In this document: one piece after another, positions 1-6,256 of the stretch
How the letters are laid out: each line of letters starts with the position of its first letter
How positions within the stretch are numbered: position 1 is the stretch's first letter
Assembly (NCBI GenBank): GCA_017860765.1
Contig: JAGDMY010000055.1
Location: 1 to 7,991, forward strand
Direction: 5' to 3'
Source: Chloroflexota bacterium
Lineage (GTDB): Bacteria > Chloroflexota > Dehalococcoidia > Dehalococcoidales > UBA3254
DNA length: 7,991 nt
Made by a program: the position numbers and the translations under genes
Notes under the pieces: model-generated
What the model saw: only the letters and a program-made list of their open reading frames with translations
Told to the model about the DNA's origin: nothing
The model's database searches: none

Positions 1-756
1 ATGAAAGAGCCTCCGGTGGCCATATTCGACACCGGGACCCAAAAATGGCGATATGAAAATGAATATCCCCTGGTAAGGACGCAATGGACAAATTTCTTCT
101 TTCGTAAAAATACGCCGGGACTGGCTACCAAGCCGCCCTACGGATTGCTCAGCCCGGAGCCACCTGCCAAAGAGGAACCCGATAGCTACCTGCGTCCTGA
201 TGCTATAGGCCTGGTGGCCAGGGGGCAGCCCGTGATAGCTTTCATGACCCCCGCTCTGGACAGGGATATTAGAGTATGGGGGCCGCTTTCTGCTGTCATT
301 TACGCATCCTCAACCAGTCTTGACATCTCCTGGTTTATCAAAATAGCGGATATAGGCCCTGATGGCAATATGGTTCCCTTGACACAAGGAAGCTTGAAGT
401 CTTCCCATCGAGCAGTGGATGAGGCTCGATCCAGGCCGGGACAGCCCTTCCACACGTACCAGAACCCGGTTGGTCCGGAGGCCGGTAAGGCTTACGAGTA
501 TCAGATCGAAATAATGCCGATATTCCATACTTTTAAGAGCGGACACAGGATTTCAGTACAAATATCCAATGATGATTTCTGGTTCCAGGAGCATATTCGC
601 ACCAAATATACCCTGGAAAGCGTGCCTTTACCAGCTCAACAGATGATATATCATGATTCTAGCAAGCCATCGCGGCTATTGCTGCCGGTTATCGTCGAGG
701 CGCCTGAAATTCAACCCATGGGACCACCCATTTCCGAAATAAAGTGGCCGATTTAG
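1..756 (+). CDS. CocE/NonD-family hydrolase, C-terminal part (5' end outside window)
   Basis: The 251 visible residues match the end of CocE/NonD serine hydrolases (X-Pro dipeptidyl-peptidase-like; they cleave esters, amides or acyl-dipeptides). The opening stretch PPVAIFDTGTQKWRYENEYP resembles the family segment joining the alpha/beta-hydrolase core to the C-terminal jelly-roll domain. Jelly-roll strands follow, including a segment reading RVWGPLSAVIYASSTSLDISW (about residues 91-111) and the late GHRISVQISNDDFW (about 181-194). The Ser-Asp-His catalytic residues belong to the missing upstream core, so activity cannot be judged. The ATG at position 1 aligns with an internal Met of the family, so the true start lies upstream and this is a partial gene. 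It ends in TAG, 45 bp before a solute-receptor gene on the same strand, so co-transcription is plausible. Whether the hydrolase acts on the transported compound is inference. Family call fairly sure; substrate unknown. Confidence 0.82.
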   Translation: MKEPPVAIFDTGTQKWRYENEYPLVRTQWTNFFFRKNTPGLATKPPYGLLSPEPPAKEEPDSYLRPDAIGLVARGQPVIAFMTPALDRDIRVWGPLSAVIYASSTSLDISWFIKIADIGPDGNMVPLTQGSLKSSHRAVDEARSRPGQPFHTYQNPVGPEAGKAYEYQIEIMPIFHTFKSGHRISVQISNDDFWFQEHIRTKYTLESVPLPAQQMIYHDSSKPSRLLLPVIVEAPEIQPMGPPISEIKWPI

Positions 757-786
757 TTTAAGGATTGGCAATCAAAATAATCAGGC

Positions 787-793
787 AAGGAGG
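787..793 (+). promoter_or_regulatory. Strong ribosome binding site of the first receptor gene
   Basis: AAGGAGG lies 8 nt before the ATG at 802, a near-perfect anti-Shine-Dalgarno match. It fixes that start over the out-of-frame ATG at 765, which has no comparable site. Strong initiation fits a receptor usually made in excess over its permeases. Confidence 0.8.
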
Positions 794-801
794 TTATCAC
801 G

Positions 802-2055
802 ATGAAAAAGGCTTTTTGGATTTTATTCGCTATCCTGCCCGTCATAGCCTTAATTTTGGTTGGCTGTGCCGGTCAGGGACCTACGACCGCGCCCAAAACC
901 ACGGCACCGGTTACAACTGCAACTCCGGGTGCTCCTCCGGCTACGGCAGCCCCTCCCACTGCCGCAGAAACGCCCATTAAAATAGGGGCCCTGATAAGTC
1001 TCACAGGGGCAGGTCAAATAGTGGGACCCTCACAAAAGGCCAACCTTGAATTTGCCTTAGAGCAGATTGGAAGCCAAGCAGCTGGCAGGAAGGTCCAGCT
1101 GATCATGGAAGATGATGCGACTGATCCGACCACCGGGATAGATAAGGCTAAGAAGCTTCTACAATTTGATAAGGTGGATGTGATCCTGGGACCGATCCAC
1201 GGTGCGGTAGGCGCCGCGGTAGCTAACTTTATGGGCACCACCGGGACACCGGAAATTATCTGGAGAGAAAAACCCATTGAAATCCTGAAAGGAGGGAATA
1301 ACCTCTTTTTGCCCTTTGGCACGGAGAACGGGCTAAGCTATTATTTGGGATCGTACGTTTACGATAAGATGGGCTATAAAACAGCCATTGTGGCGTACGA
1401 AGATTTCCTGGCAGGGGTAAACATGACCCAGGGAGCTGCCGCCATTTTCGAGAAAAAAGGCGGTACTATCACCCAAAAAGTACCCATACCCCCCAATACT
1501 ATGGATTTCAGTCCCTTCCTGTCATCGATGAAGCAGGCTGATTGCGTTATATATTGGTTTACACCCCCGCTGGCCCAGCGTTTTACAGCCCAATATCTGG
1601 CATCCGGAATGAAAATGCCCCTGGTTCTGGTACTTGCTCCCCAGTTGACCTCCAAAGCCCTGGCAGATATGGGTGATAAAGCTCTGGGAATTGTCGGCTC
1701 AAGCCATTATTCTTTCCTCATCGATACTCCTATCAACAAGGCTTATGTCGATAGCTTCACGAAAAAATACGGATTTAATTTACTTATGGAACAGGGTCTG
1801 GATTCTTATATCACCTTTAACATGTTTATTGAAGCCGTGAAAGCAACCAAGGGCGATACCGCACCGGCTAAGACCATCGAAGCCCTGAAAAATATTAAGA
1901 TGGATACCCCGGCGGGAATGGTTTCCTTTACTCCAGGGAGGCTGGGTATCGGCGACTATTATTTATCCAAGGTATCCAAACTGGATGATGGATCGATTAA
2001 CTGGAAAGTTTTTGACAAATACAGTCAGGTGCCACAGGATACCCCTGCTCAATAA
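802..2055 (+). CDS. Branched-chain amino acid-type ABC transporter substrate-binding lipoprotein
   Basis: Solute receptor of the LivK/HAAT type (Peripla_BP_6 fold), which captures amino acids, amides, urea or aromatic acids outside the membrane and delivers them to LivHM-type permeases. Its 417 residues start with a lipoprotein signal peptide: KK at 2-3, a hydrophobic core, and lipobox LVGC with Cys22 as lipid anchor. Residues 23-58 form a Thr/Pro/Ala tether. The receptor domain starts at IKIGALISLTG (59 on) and contains the family blocks EDDATDP, KVDVILGPIHG and MDFSPFLSSMKQAD. The start is set by an AAGGAGG site 8 nt upstream. It precedes livH and livM on the same strand, with an intercistronic hairpin between. 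A paralogue sits inverted beyond livM. The two differ just after the first lobe's VDVILGP block (PEIIWREKP here, PHLIFMPKS in the paralogue), so ligands may differ. The ligand cannot be named from sequence. Confidence 0.9.
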   Translation: MKKAFWILFAILPVIALILVGCAGQGPTTAPKTTAPVTTATPGAPPATAAPPTAAETPIKIGALISLTGAGQIVGPSQKANLEFALEQIGSQAAGRKVQLIMEDDATDPTTGIDKAKKLLQFDKVDVILGPIHGAVGAAVANFMGTTGTPEIIWREKPIEILKGGNNLFLPFGTENGLSYYLGSYVYDKMGYKTAIVAYEDFLAGVNMTQGAAAIFEKKGGTITQKVPIPPNTMDFSPFLSSMKQADCVIYWFTPPLAQRFTAQYLASGMKMPLVLVLAPQLTSKALADMGDKALGIVGSSHYSFLIDTPINKAYVDSFTKKYGFNLLMEQGLDSYITFNMFIEAVKATKGDTAPAKTIEALKNIKMDTPAGMVSFTPGRLGIGDYYLSKVSKLDDGSINWKVFDKYSQVPQDTPAQ

Positions 2056-2079
2056 TCGGTAATAATGCAGGAAGGCAAA

Positions 2080-2107
2080 GGGGAGAGCTATATTCAGGGC
2101 TCTCCCC
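2080..2107 (+). terminator. Intercistronic hairpin between receptor and livH (attenuator or mRNA-stabilising stem)
   Basis: GGGGAGAGC (2080-2088) and GCTCTCCCC (2099-2107) form a perfect 9-bp stem with a 10-nt loop, 24 bp past the receptor stop codon. No U-run follows (ACTACAGGAG), so it is not a classical intrinsic terminator. Stems placed here in receptor-permease operons commonly protect the upstream mRNA from 3' exonucleases or cut readthrough, giving more receptor than permease. That role is inferred by analogy. Confidence 0.6.
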
Positions 2108-2187
2108 ACTACAGGAGAAATTGCGAAATTATTAACATTATTCAAAGCTATAAACCAAATAACCGTTTTATGTAGAAGGATCGGACC

Positions 2188-3048
2188 TTGGAACTTATAT
2201 TGATTAATTTGCTAAATGGCATTTCCTATGCCTCAATCTTGTTTTTGATTGCCAGTGGTCTGTCTTTAATTTTCGGAGTTATGGGTATCCTCAATCTGGC
2301 ACATGGGGCACTCTACATGCTGGGAGCCTTCATTGGCATTACTGCCGCCACTTTTTTTACTAATTTCCCGATAGGAGCGGTGATTGGAGCTCTTGGTCTG
2401 GGGGTTATTGGCCTGGTTTTGTATTATATGTTTTTAAGCCGCCTCTATAAACAACTCAGCGAACAAGCGCTTCTTACGCTGGGCCTGGTTTATATCGCCG
2501 GCAATGTGGTCACCTGGATTTGGGGGCCGTGGTCAATTATGGGACAGGTCCCTTCGGTCCTGTCAGGGTCGGTGGCCATCGGCAGCCGTAATTTCCCCAT
2601 CTACCGCTTTGGGTTGATAGCCATCGGACTGGTCCTTTTTGGCCTCTTGTGGTGGATGCAAAACAAGACCCGCATAGGTGCCAGGATCCGGGCCGGGATG
2701 GATAATAAGGATATGGCCATGGCCATGGGGGTCAACTATGTCTTGCTTTCATTGGTGATCTTCATTATGGGGGCTGCCATGGGTGGACTGGCCGGATTTC
2801 TGGGTGCACCCATCGTAGGGGCTGATCCACAAATGAGTATGAGTATTTTGCTTATGGCTATGATTGTCGTAGTGGTAGGCGGACTGGGGAATGTACAGGG
2901 TGCATTATTGGGCAGCTTGATAATAGGCGTCTTTGATACTTTCGGTAAAGCCTATTTCTCTGACTTTGCCATGTTCCTGGTATATTTGATTTTTATTATT
3001 ATACTCATGATTAGACCCAACGGCCTCCTGGGCAGGAGAAGGATTTGA
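2188..3048 (+). CDS. livH: Branched-chain amino acid-type ABC transporter permease (LivH)
   Basis: One of the two membrane subunits of a HAAT-family importer; it pairs with LivM to form the translocation path. At 286 residues it has the usual LivH length and is almost entirely hydrophobic, with about eight membrane segments. Family hallmarks are GLSLIFGVMGILNLAHGA (NLAHG at 36-40), the cytoplasmic ATPase-coupling loop around ARIRAGMDN (165-173), and GGLGNVQGALLG (231-242). The start is TTG, supported by AGAAGGA 7 nt upstream; no in-frame ATG gives a complete first helix. Its stop codon overlaps the livM start by 4 bp (TTGA), indicating translational coupling. It lies 132 bp after the receptor gene. 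The symbol denotes the family; the substrate may be an amino acid, amide or aromatic compound. No ATPase gene is next to it. Confidence 0.92.
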   Translation: MELILINLLNGISYASILFLIASGLSLIFGVMGILNLAHGALYMLGAFIGITAATFFTNFPIGAVIGALGLGVIGLVLYYMFLSRLYKQLSEQALLTLGLVYIAGNVVTWIWGPWSIMGQVPSVLSGSVAIGSRNFPIYRFGLIAIGLVLFGLLWWMQNKTRIGARIRAGMDNKDMAMAMGVNYVLLSLVIFIMGAAMGGLAGFLGAPIVGADPQMSMSILLMAMIVVVVGGLGNVQGALLGSLIIGVFDTFGKAYFSDFAMFLVYLIFIIILMIRPNGLLGRRRI

Positions 3049-4064
3049 GGACATATTCTTTAAAAGTTGAATCTACCTGGCAACTGCGGTTGAGGCAAAC
3101 CGGTGTTTATTTGCTGGTCATTGTTATAATGCTGGCCCTTCCGGCGATTGTCTCGGACTATATCCAGAGCATGATTGTCAAGATCCTTATATTCGCCATT
3201 TTTGCCATGAGCCTGAATCTTCTCTGGGGTTATACCGGACTGACTTCACTGGGGCATGCCGCTTATTTTGGAGTAGCTGGATATACAGTGGGCATTTTAA
3301 CCGTAGTTTTGGGCCTGCATAACTTCTGGCTAACAGCGTTGGCGGGAATAATTGTGGCTGCCATTACCGCCGCTGTCTTTGCTTTTCCCGCTTTGCGGAT
3401 GGCTAATACTCCCATTAAAGCCTATTTCCTGCTTGTCACTCTGGCCCTGGGAGAACTGCTGGCCAGTATTGCCGAGAAATGGCGGGCGGTAACCGGTGGG
3501 GATAACGGGCTGGCCGGTATACCGCTACCCGAGTTAGGCTTCGGTCTTACCATTAACGGAGAAACTTTCTATTATCTGGTCTTTATTATCTTTGCTATTT
3601 GTGTTTTTCTGCTCTACCGCATCTCCAAGTCTCCCTTTGGAGAGGCCCTTCAAGGTATCCGCGAGAATGAACTGAGAATGCGGTCACTGGGTTACCATAC
3701 CTGGTTGTACAAATACATGGCTTTCCTTATGGGCGGGGCTTTTGCGGGGGTTGGAGGGGTCCTATTTTCCCATTTTGCCGGCATCATGGCCCCCATGCAT
3801 GTGGGGATTATGACTTCGACTCTGGTTCTATTAATGGTGATCATCGGCAGCAGCAACACAATCTATGGACCGGTACTGGGTGCCGCGATTGTGCTGATTC
3901 TGGAACATGTTTCGAGCATTTATGCCCCTGATCGCTGGCCACTTATTTTAGGTGCAGTTTTTGTTATCTCGGTGATGTTCCTGCGCGGTGGGATTAGCAT
4001 GCATTTGCTAAAATTATGGAAGAGGATAACCCGTAAACGCCAGCAGCAGCCAAAACCCATCTGA
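3045..4064 (+). CDS. livM: Branched-chain amino acid-type ABC transporter permease (LivM)
   Basis: Second membrane subunit of the HAAT importer, expected to dimerise with LivH and dock on LivG/LivF-type ATPases. It has 339 residues, with the LivM signature GYTGLTSLGHAAYFG (62-76) and the coupling loop GIRENELRMRSLGY (204-217). A late turn reads IIGSSNTIYGPVLGA (266-280) where most LivM proteins have a GGxGT-type glycine cluster before GP. There is no fused ATPase domain. TTG is the start, inside the livH stop (TTGA), with AGGAG 6 nt upstream. The basic tail (KRITRKRQQQPK) is presumably cytoplasmic. It is the last gene of the plus-strand cluster and is followed by a hairpin and a convergent receptor gene. 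The specific substrate is unknown. Confidence 0.92.
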   Translation: MRTYSLKVESTWQLRLRQTGVYLLVIVIMLALPAIVSDYIQSMIVKILIFAIFAMSLNLLWGYTGLTSLGHAAYFGVAGYTVGILTVVLGLHNFWLTALAGIIVAAITAAVFAFPALRMANTPIKAYFLLVTLALGELLASIAEKWRAVTGGDNGLAGIPLPELGFGLTINGETFYYLVFIIFAICVFLLYRISKSPFGEALQGIRENELRMRSLGYHTWLYKYMAFLMGGAFAGVGGVLFSHFAGIMAPMHVGIMTSTLVLLMVIIGSSNTIYGPVLGAAIVLILEHVSSIYAPDRWPLILGAVFVISVMFLRGGISMHLLKLWKRITRKRQQQPKPI

Positions 4065-4070
4065 AGTCTT

Positions 4071-4108
4071 GCTCTCAGAGAAGCTTTAGTATTAGCTCCT
4101 CTGAGAGC
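4071..4108 (+). terminator. Hairpin at the convergent livM / receptor junction, probable shared terminator
   Basis: GCTCTCAGAG (4071-4080) pairs perfectly with CTCTGAGAGC (4099-4108), giving 10 bp. The loop can add an AGCT/AGCT 4-bp stem (4082-4085 with 4094-4097) after one mismatch. It starts 7 bp after the livM stop and lies 25 bp past the stop of the opposing receptor gene. Only a weak T/A-rich tail follows on the plus strand (TTAAATTATTTG) and no U-run on the minus strand. A terminator or transcript-end role for both genes is likely from position, not from a U-tract. Confidence 0.62.
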
Positions 4109-4133
4109 TTAAATTATTTGATGTATATGTTAT

Positions 4134-5441
4134 TTATTGAGCTGGAACATCCAGAGGCATCTGGCTATACTTGTCTACCACCGACCAATCGAGCCTATCG
4201 GGCAACTGGGTAACGTTTATGATATATAAATCCCCGATTCCCAATCCCTCAGCAGTGAATGAATAAGTGCCGGCGGGAGTATCCGCCTTGACCTTGTGGA
4301 GAGCATCGCTGATTTTGGCAAAGGAAGTATCTCCACCGGTAGCTTTAACAGCTTCTAGGTACATGGTTAAGCAAACATCAGCGCTAACTCCCTCGGCCAT
4401 GGGCGGCATTCCATATTTCTTGGCAAAAGCTTCTACGTAGCTCTTATTCATCGGTGTATCGATGAGACTGGTATAAGAGGCCGATCCGATCATTCCGATG
4501 GATTTCGTGCCGATTTCCCCCAGAGACTTAGGAAAGAGAACCGTGGCATTGGGGATTACCAGCGGCATCTTCAGTCCTGCAGCATAATATTGGGCAACAA
4601 AACGCTGAGCGAGAACGGGGGTAAACCAGAAGAAACAGGCATCCGCATCCTTCATAGCTGTTAGGTTGGGGCTGAAGTCCATGGTGCCCGGTTTTATGGG
4701 TTGAGTCTGTATGATGGTACCGCCTCTCTTTTGAAAAGCCTTGGTCATACCTCCCACAAACTCGAGACCGGAGACAAAATCTTCCACTGCTACAGTAGCT
4801 GTCCTGTAACCTAATTTGTCATAAGCATAAAGGCCCAGGGGATAACCGGTCCCTGCAAGGGTGCCGAAGGGAAGAAACTCATTACCGCCAGTTTTTAGAA
4901 TGCCGATTGATTTTGGCATAAAAATAAGATGGGGTGTCTTGGAGGCAGTCAGGTAATTCGCTACCGCCGGAGCGCAGGCGCCATGCACCGGACCCAGGAT
5001 GACATCAACCTTATCCGATTCAACCAGCTTTCTGGCCTTGTCTACAGATTTGACAGGATCCGTTCCGTCATCCTCGACCATTAATTCAATCTTTCTGCCA
5101 GCTGCCTGGCCTCCAGCTTGCTCCAGTCGATATTCCAGGGCATTTTTGCAGGCCGGACCGAGAATTGCATTTTCGCCTGTCAAATGCAGGATAGCTCCTA
5201 TTTTTATCGACGGTTTGGCGGCTGTGGTTGAAGAAGGCGGGGGTGGAGGGGCAGAAGTGGCCGGAGGCGGAGCTTGAGTAGCCGGGGTAGTGGCCGGCGG
5301 AGGAGCAGATGAGGGTGGTTTGGCAGTAGTAGGTGGTGGAGCGCTAGGCTGGCTTGCACAACCGGAAAAGAGTGGGACTACCATCATAACGAGTGCGATA
5401 CACATAATGCAGGCAACAATAAGTAACCCCTTTTTTTTCAT
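4134..5441 (-). CDS. Second branched-chain amino acid-type ABC substrate-binding lipoprotein
   Basis: A paralogue of the receptor at 802-2055, about half identical by eye over the mature domain, sharing blocks such as QAAGRK, KVDVILGP and TMDFSP, a PAQ C-terminus and the same overall length. The 435 residues start with a lipoprotein signal; LFSGC places Cys28 as anchor, although Phe at -3 is less usual than Leu/Val/Ile. The tether (29-78) is unusually proline-rich, with several PPP runs and one PPPPP. The receptor domain begins IKIGAILHLTG at 79. AAGGAGGG lies 4 nt before the ATG, slightly tight spacing. The coding start reads ATG followed by A8 and G4, a homopolymer that could slip. It is transcribed alone toward livM and has its own candidate promoter upstream. 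It probably shares the neighbouring LivHM permeases or serves a homologous system, widening ligand range; this is inference. Confidence 0.9.
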   Translation of the reverse strand: MKKKGLLIVACIMCIALVMMVVPLFSGCASQPSAPPPTTAKPPSSAPPPATTPATQAPPPATSAPPPPPSSTTAAKPSIKIGAILHLTGENAILGPACKNALEYRLEQAGGQAAGRKIELMVEDDGTDPVKSVDKARKLVESDKVDVILGPVHGACAPAVANYLTASKTPHLIFMPKSIGILKTGGNEFLPFGTLAGTGYPLGLYAYDKLGYRTATVAVEDFVSGLEFVGGMTKAFQKRGGTIIQTQPIKPGTMDFSPNLTAMKDADACFFWFTPVLAQRFVAQYYAAGLKMPLVIPNATVLFPKSLGEIGTKSIGMIGSASYTSLIDTPMNKSYVEAFAKKYGMPPMAEGVSADVCLTMYLEAVKATGGDTSFAKISDALHKVKADTPAGTYSFTAEGLGIGDLYIINVTQLPDRLDWSVVDKYSQMPLDVPAQ

Positions 5442-5475
5442 TTAACCCTCCTTTTATATTCTGATTTTGTAGATC

Positions 5476-5504
5476 ATTTTATAGGGAACCACGTATCTGC
5501 GCAA
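5476..5504 (-). promoter_or_regulatory. Candidate sigma70-type promoter of the second receptor gene
   Basis: Read on the minus strand, TTGCGC (5499-5504) and TAAAAT (5476-5481) are separated by 17 bp. The -10 matches the consensus at five of six positions, the -35 at three of six. It lies about 35 bp upstream of the start codon at 5441, leaving a short leader with the ribosome site. Plausible but unproven. Confidence 0.4.
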
Positions 5505-5529
5505 ACCCCTGTGGCCACACACCAGGGGT
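5505..5529 (-). terminator. GC-rich hairpin upstream of the second receptor: weak terminator or operator
   Basis: ACCCCTG (5505-5511) and CAGGGGT (5523-5529) form a perfect 7-bp stem with an 11-nt loop. On the minus strand the stem is followed by TTTGCG, a very short T-run. It could end the metal-transport/methyltransferase transcript, whose last stop is about 100 bp upstream. It also abuts the -35 of the candidate promoter and could be a regulator site. The sequence does not decide between these. Confidence 0.42.
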
Positions 5530-5531
5530 AA

Positions 5532-5570
5532 TTCAATAATTGGCTAAGCCGATCCGGCTAGACTATTGAA
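5532..5570. repeat. Inverted repeat TTCAATA...TATTGAA with inner stem
   Basis: TTCAATA (5532-5538) and TATTGAA (5564-5570) are perfect inverse complements 25 nt apart. Inside them AGCC (5547-5550) and GGCT (5556-5559) can form a second stem with a 5-nt loop. It sits between the methyltransferase 3' end and the second receptor. Together with the adjacent GC-rich hairpin it makes a tandem stem-loop region. Its role is unknown; terminator or operator are both possible. Confidence 0.4.
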
Positions 5571-5589
5571 GCAATTATATATTGGCTAA
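5539..5589. repeat. Pair of 9-bp direct repeats ATTGGCTAA
   Basis: ATTGGCTAA occurs at 5539-5547 and again at 5581-5589, 42 bp apart start to start, that is four helical turns and so on the same face of DNA. The first copy overlaps the inverted repeat. Such phasing would suit a regulator binding upstream of the second receptor's promoter, but two 9-bp copies in AT-rich DNA may be chance. Confidence 0.35.
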
Positions 5590-5632
5590 CTCAAACCTGC
5601 AAGGGATGTTTGGGGGATATTTTGGGTATATT

Positions 5633-6256
5633 TTATTGTTGCATCGCAGAATTGGGGATGTCGGCAGCGCTCCCTTTGTCAGCCTTAGCAAAATAGCTGC
5701 TGGTTTCTTCCCGTATTTCAATCTTTTCAAAACCGCTTGATAAAAGCAGATGCAGCATCTTTGTTTTGGGGGGAATAATGTCTCCGGCTAACTCAGGGAC
5801 CTGGCGGTGGATCTTATTGATAGAAGATCTACTGGAAGTGTGGCAAATATAGAGACTGTGGCCGTATCTTAAAAGGCGGTGTATTTCTTTTAGAGCCCGG
5901 TATTTATCGTGGAAGTGCGGGAAGCTCGAATAACAGACTACGGCATCAAAGGATTCATCAGCCAACCCGCTGCAGTTTATATCACAGCAGACATAGTCGA
6001 TGTGGCCTTTAAAATTCTTTTGCCGGGCCTTTTCGAGCATTTTTCCGGCCGAGTCCAGACATACCAGTCTGCCCTTATCGCCAACCTTATCAATTAGATA
6101 AGGGATCAAAATTCCCGTTCCTGTACCAACATCCAATACCCTGCAACCCGCCCCGATATTGATTTGGCGTAACATGCCATTCAGTTTTGTAGAATCTCTC
6201 TCGTCGAAATTTTCATCCCAGATTTCGGCTTTTCTGTTAAAGTAAGATCGGATCAC
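5633..6256 (-). CDS. Class I SAM-dependent methyltransferase linked to the metal transporter
   Basis: A Rossmann-fold methyltransferase; the substrate is not recognisable. From the preferred GTG start it has 207 residues. Motif I is VLDVGTGTG (40-48), the ribose-binding acidic residue is Asp68 (LVCLDS), CCDI is at 90-93, and FDAVVCYSSFPHF (103-115) is the post-II strand. The second half is rich in possible metal ligands: His 114, 116, 126, 133, 139, 150 and 169, plus seven Cys overall. They include a CHTSSRSSINKIHRQ stretch (138-152) of a kind I associate with methyltransferases near metal importers (memory, not a search). Start choice: GTG overlaps the permease stop as GTGA, with GGAG 8 nt upstream. 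An in-frame TTG at 6289 would add 11 residues inside permease coding sequence with only a weak ribosome site. It is the last gene of the metal operon and probably translationally coupled. A metal-responsive or metallophore/metalloid role is inference; a quinone-type C-methyltransferase is not excluded. Confidence 0.85.
   Translation of the reverse strand: MIRSYFNRKAEIWDENFDERDSTKLNGMLRQINIGAGCRVLDVGTGTGILIPYLIDKVGDKGRLVCLDSAGKMLEKARQKNFKGHIDYVCCDINCSGLADESFDAVVCYSSFPHFHDKYRALKEIHRLLRYGHSLYICHTSSRSSINKIHRQVPELAGDIIPPKTKMLHLLLSSGFEKIEIREETSSYFAKADKGSAADIPNSAMQQ

Noticed and set aside
765..980. Plus-strand 71-codon frame starting at ATG 765
   Set aside because: It overlaps the receptor in another frame, lacks a ribosome site and encodes no recognisable protein; the AAGGAGG belongs to the ATG at 802.
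2121..2154. Possible promoter (TTGCGA ... TATAAA) before livH
   Set aside because: The boxes are 22 bp apart, too far for a sigma70 promoter, and other pairings are weaker. livH probably relies on readthrough from the receptor.
4999..5277. Plus-strand 92-codon open frame ending in a Gly-rich tail
   Set aside because: It is the antisense of the second receptor, and the Gly-rich end is simply the complement of its proline tether. No ribosome site or homology.
5427..5441. Frameshift or pseudogene at the A8 run of the second receptor
   Set aside because: The frame is intact through the whole 435-residue protein with a good signal peptide, so there is no evidence of disruption.
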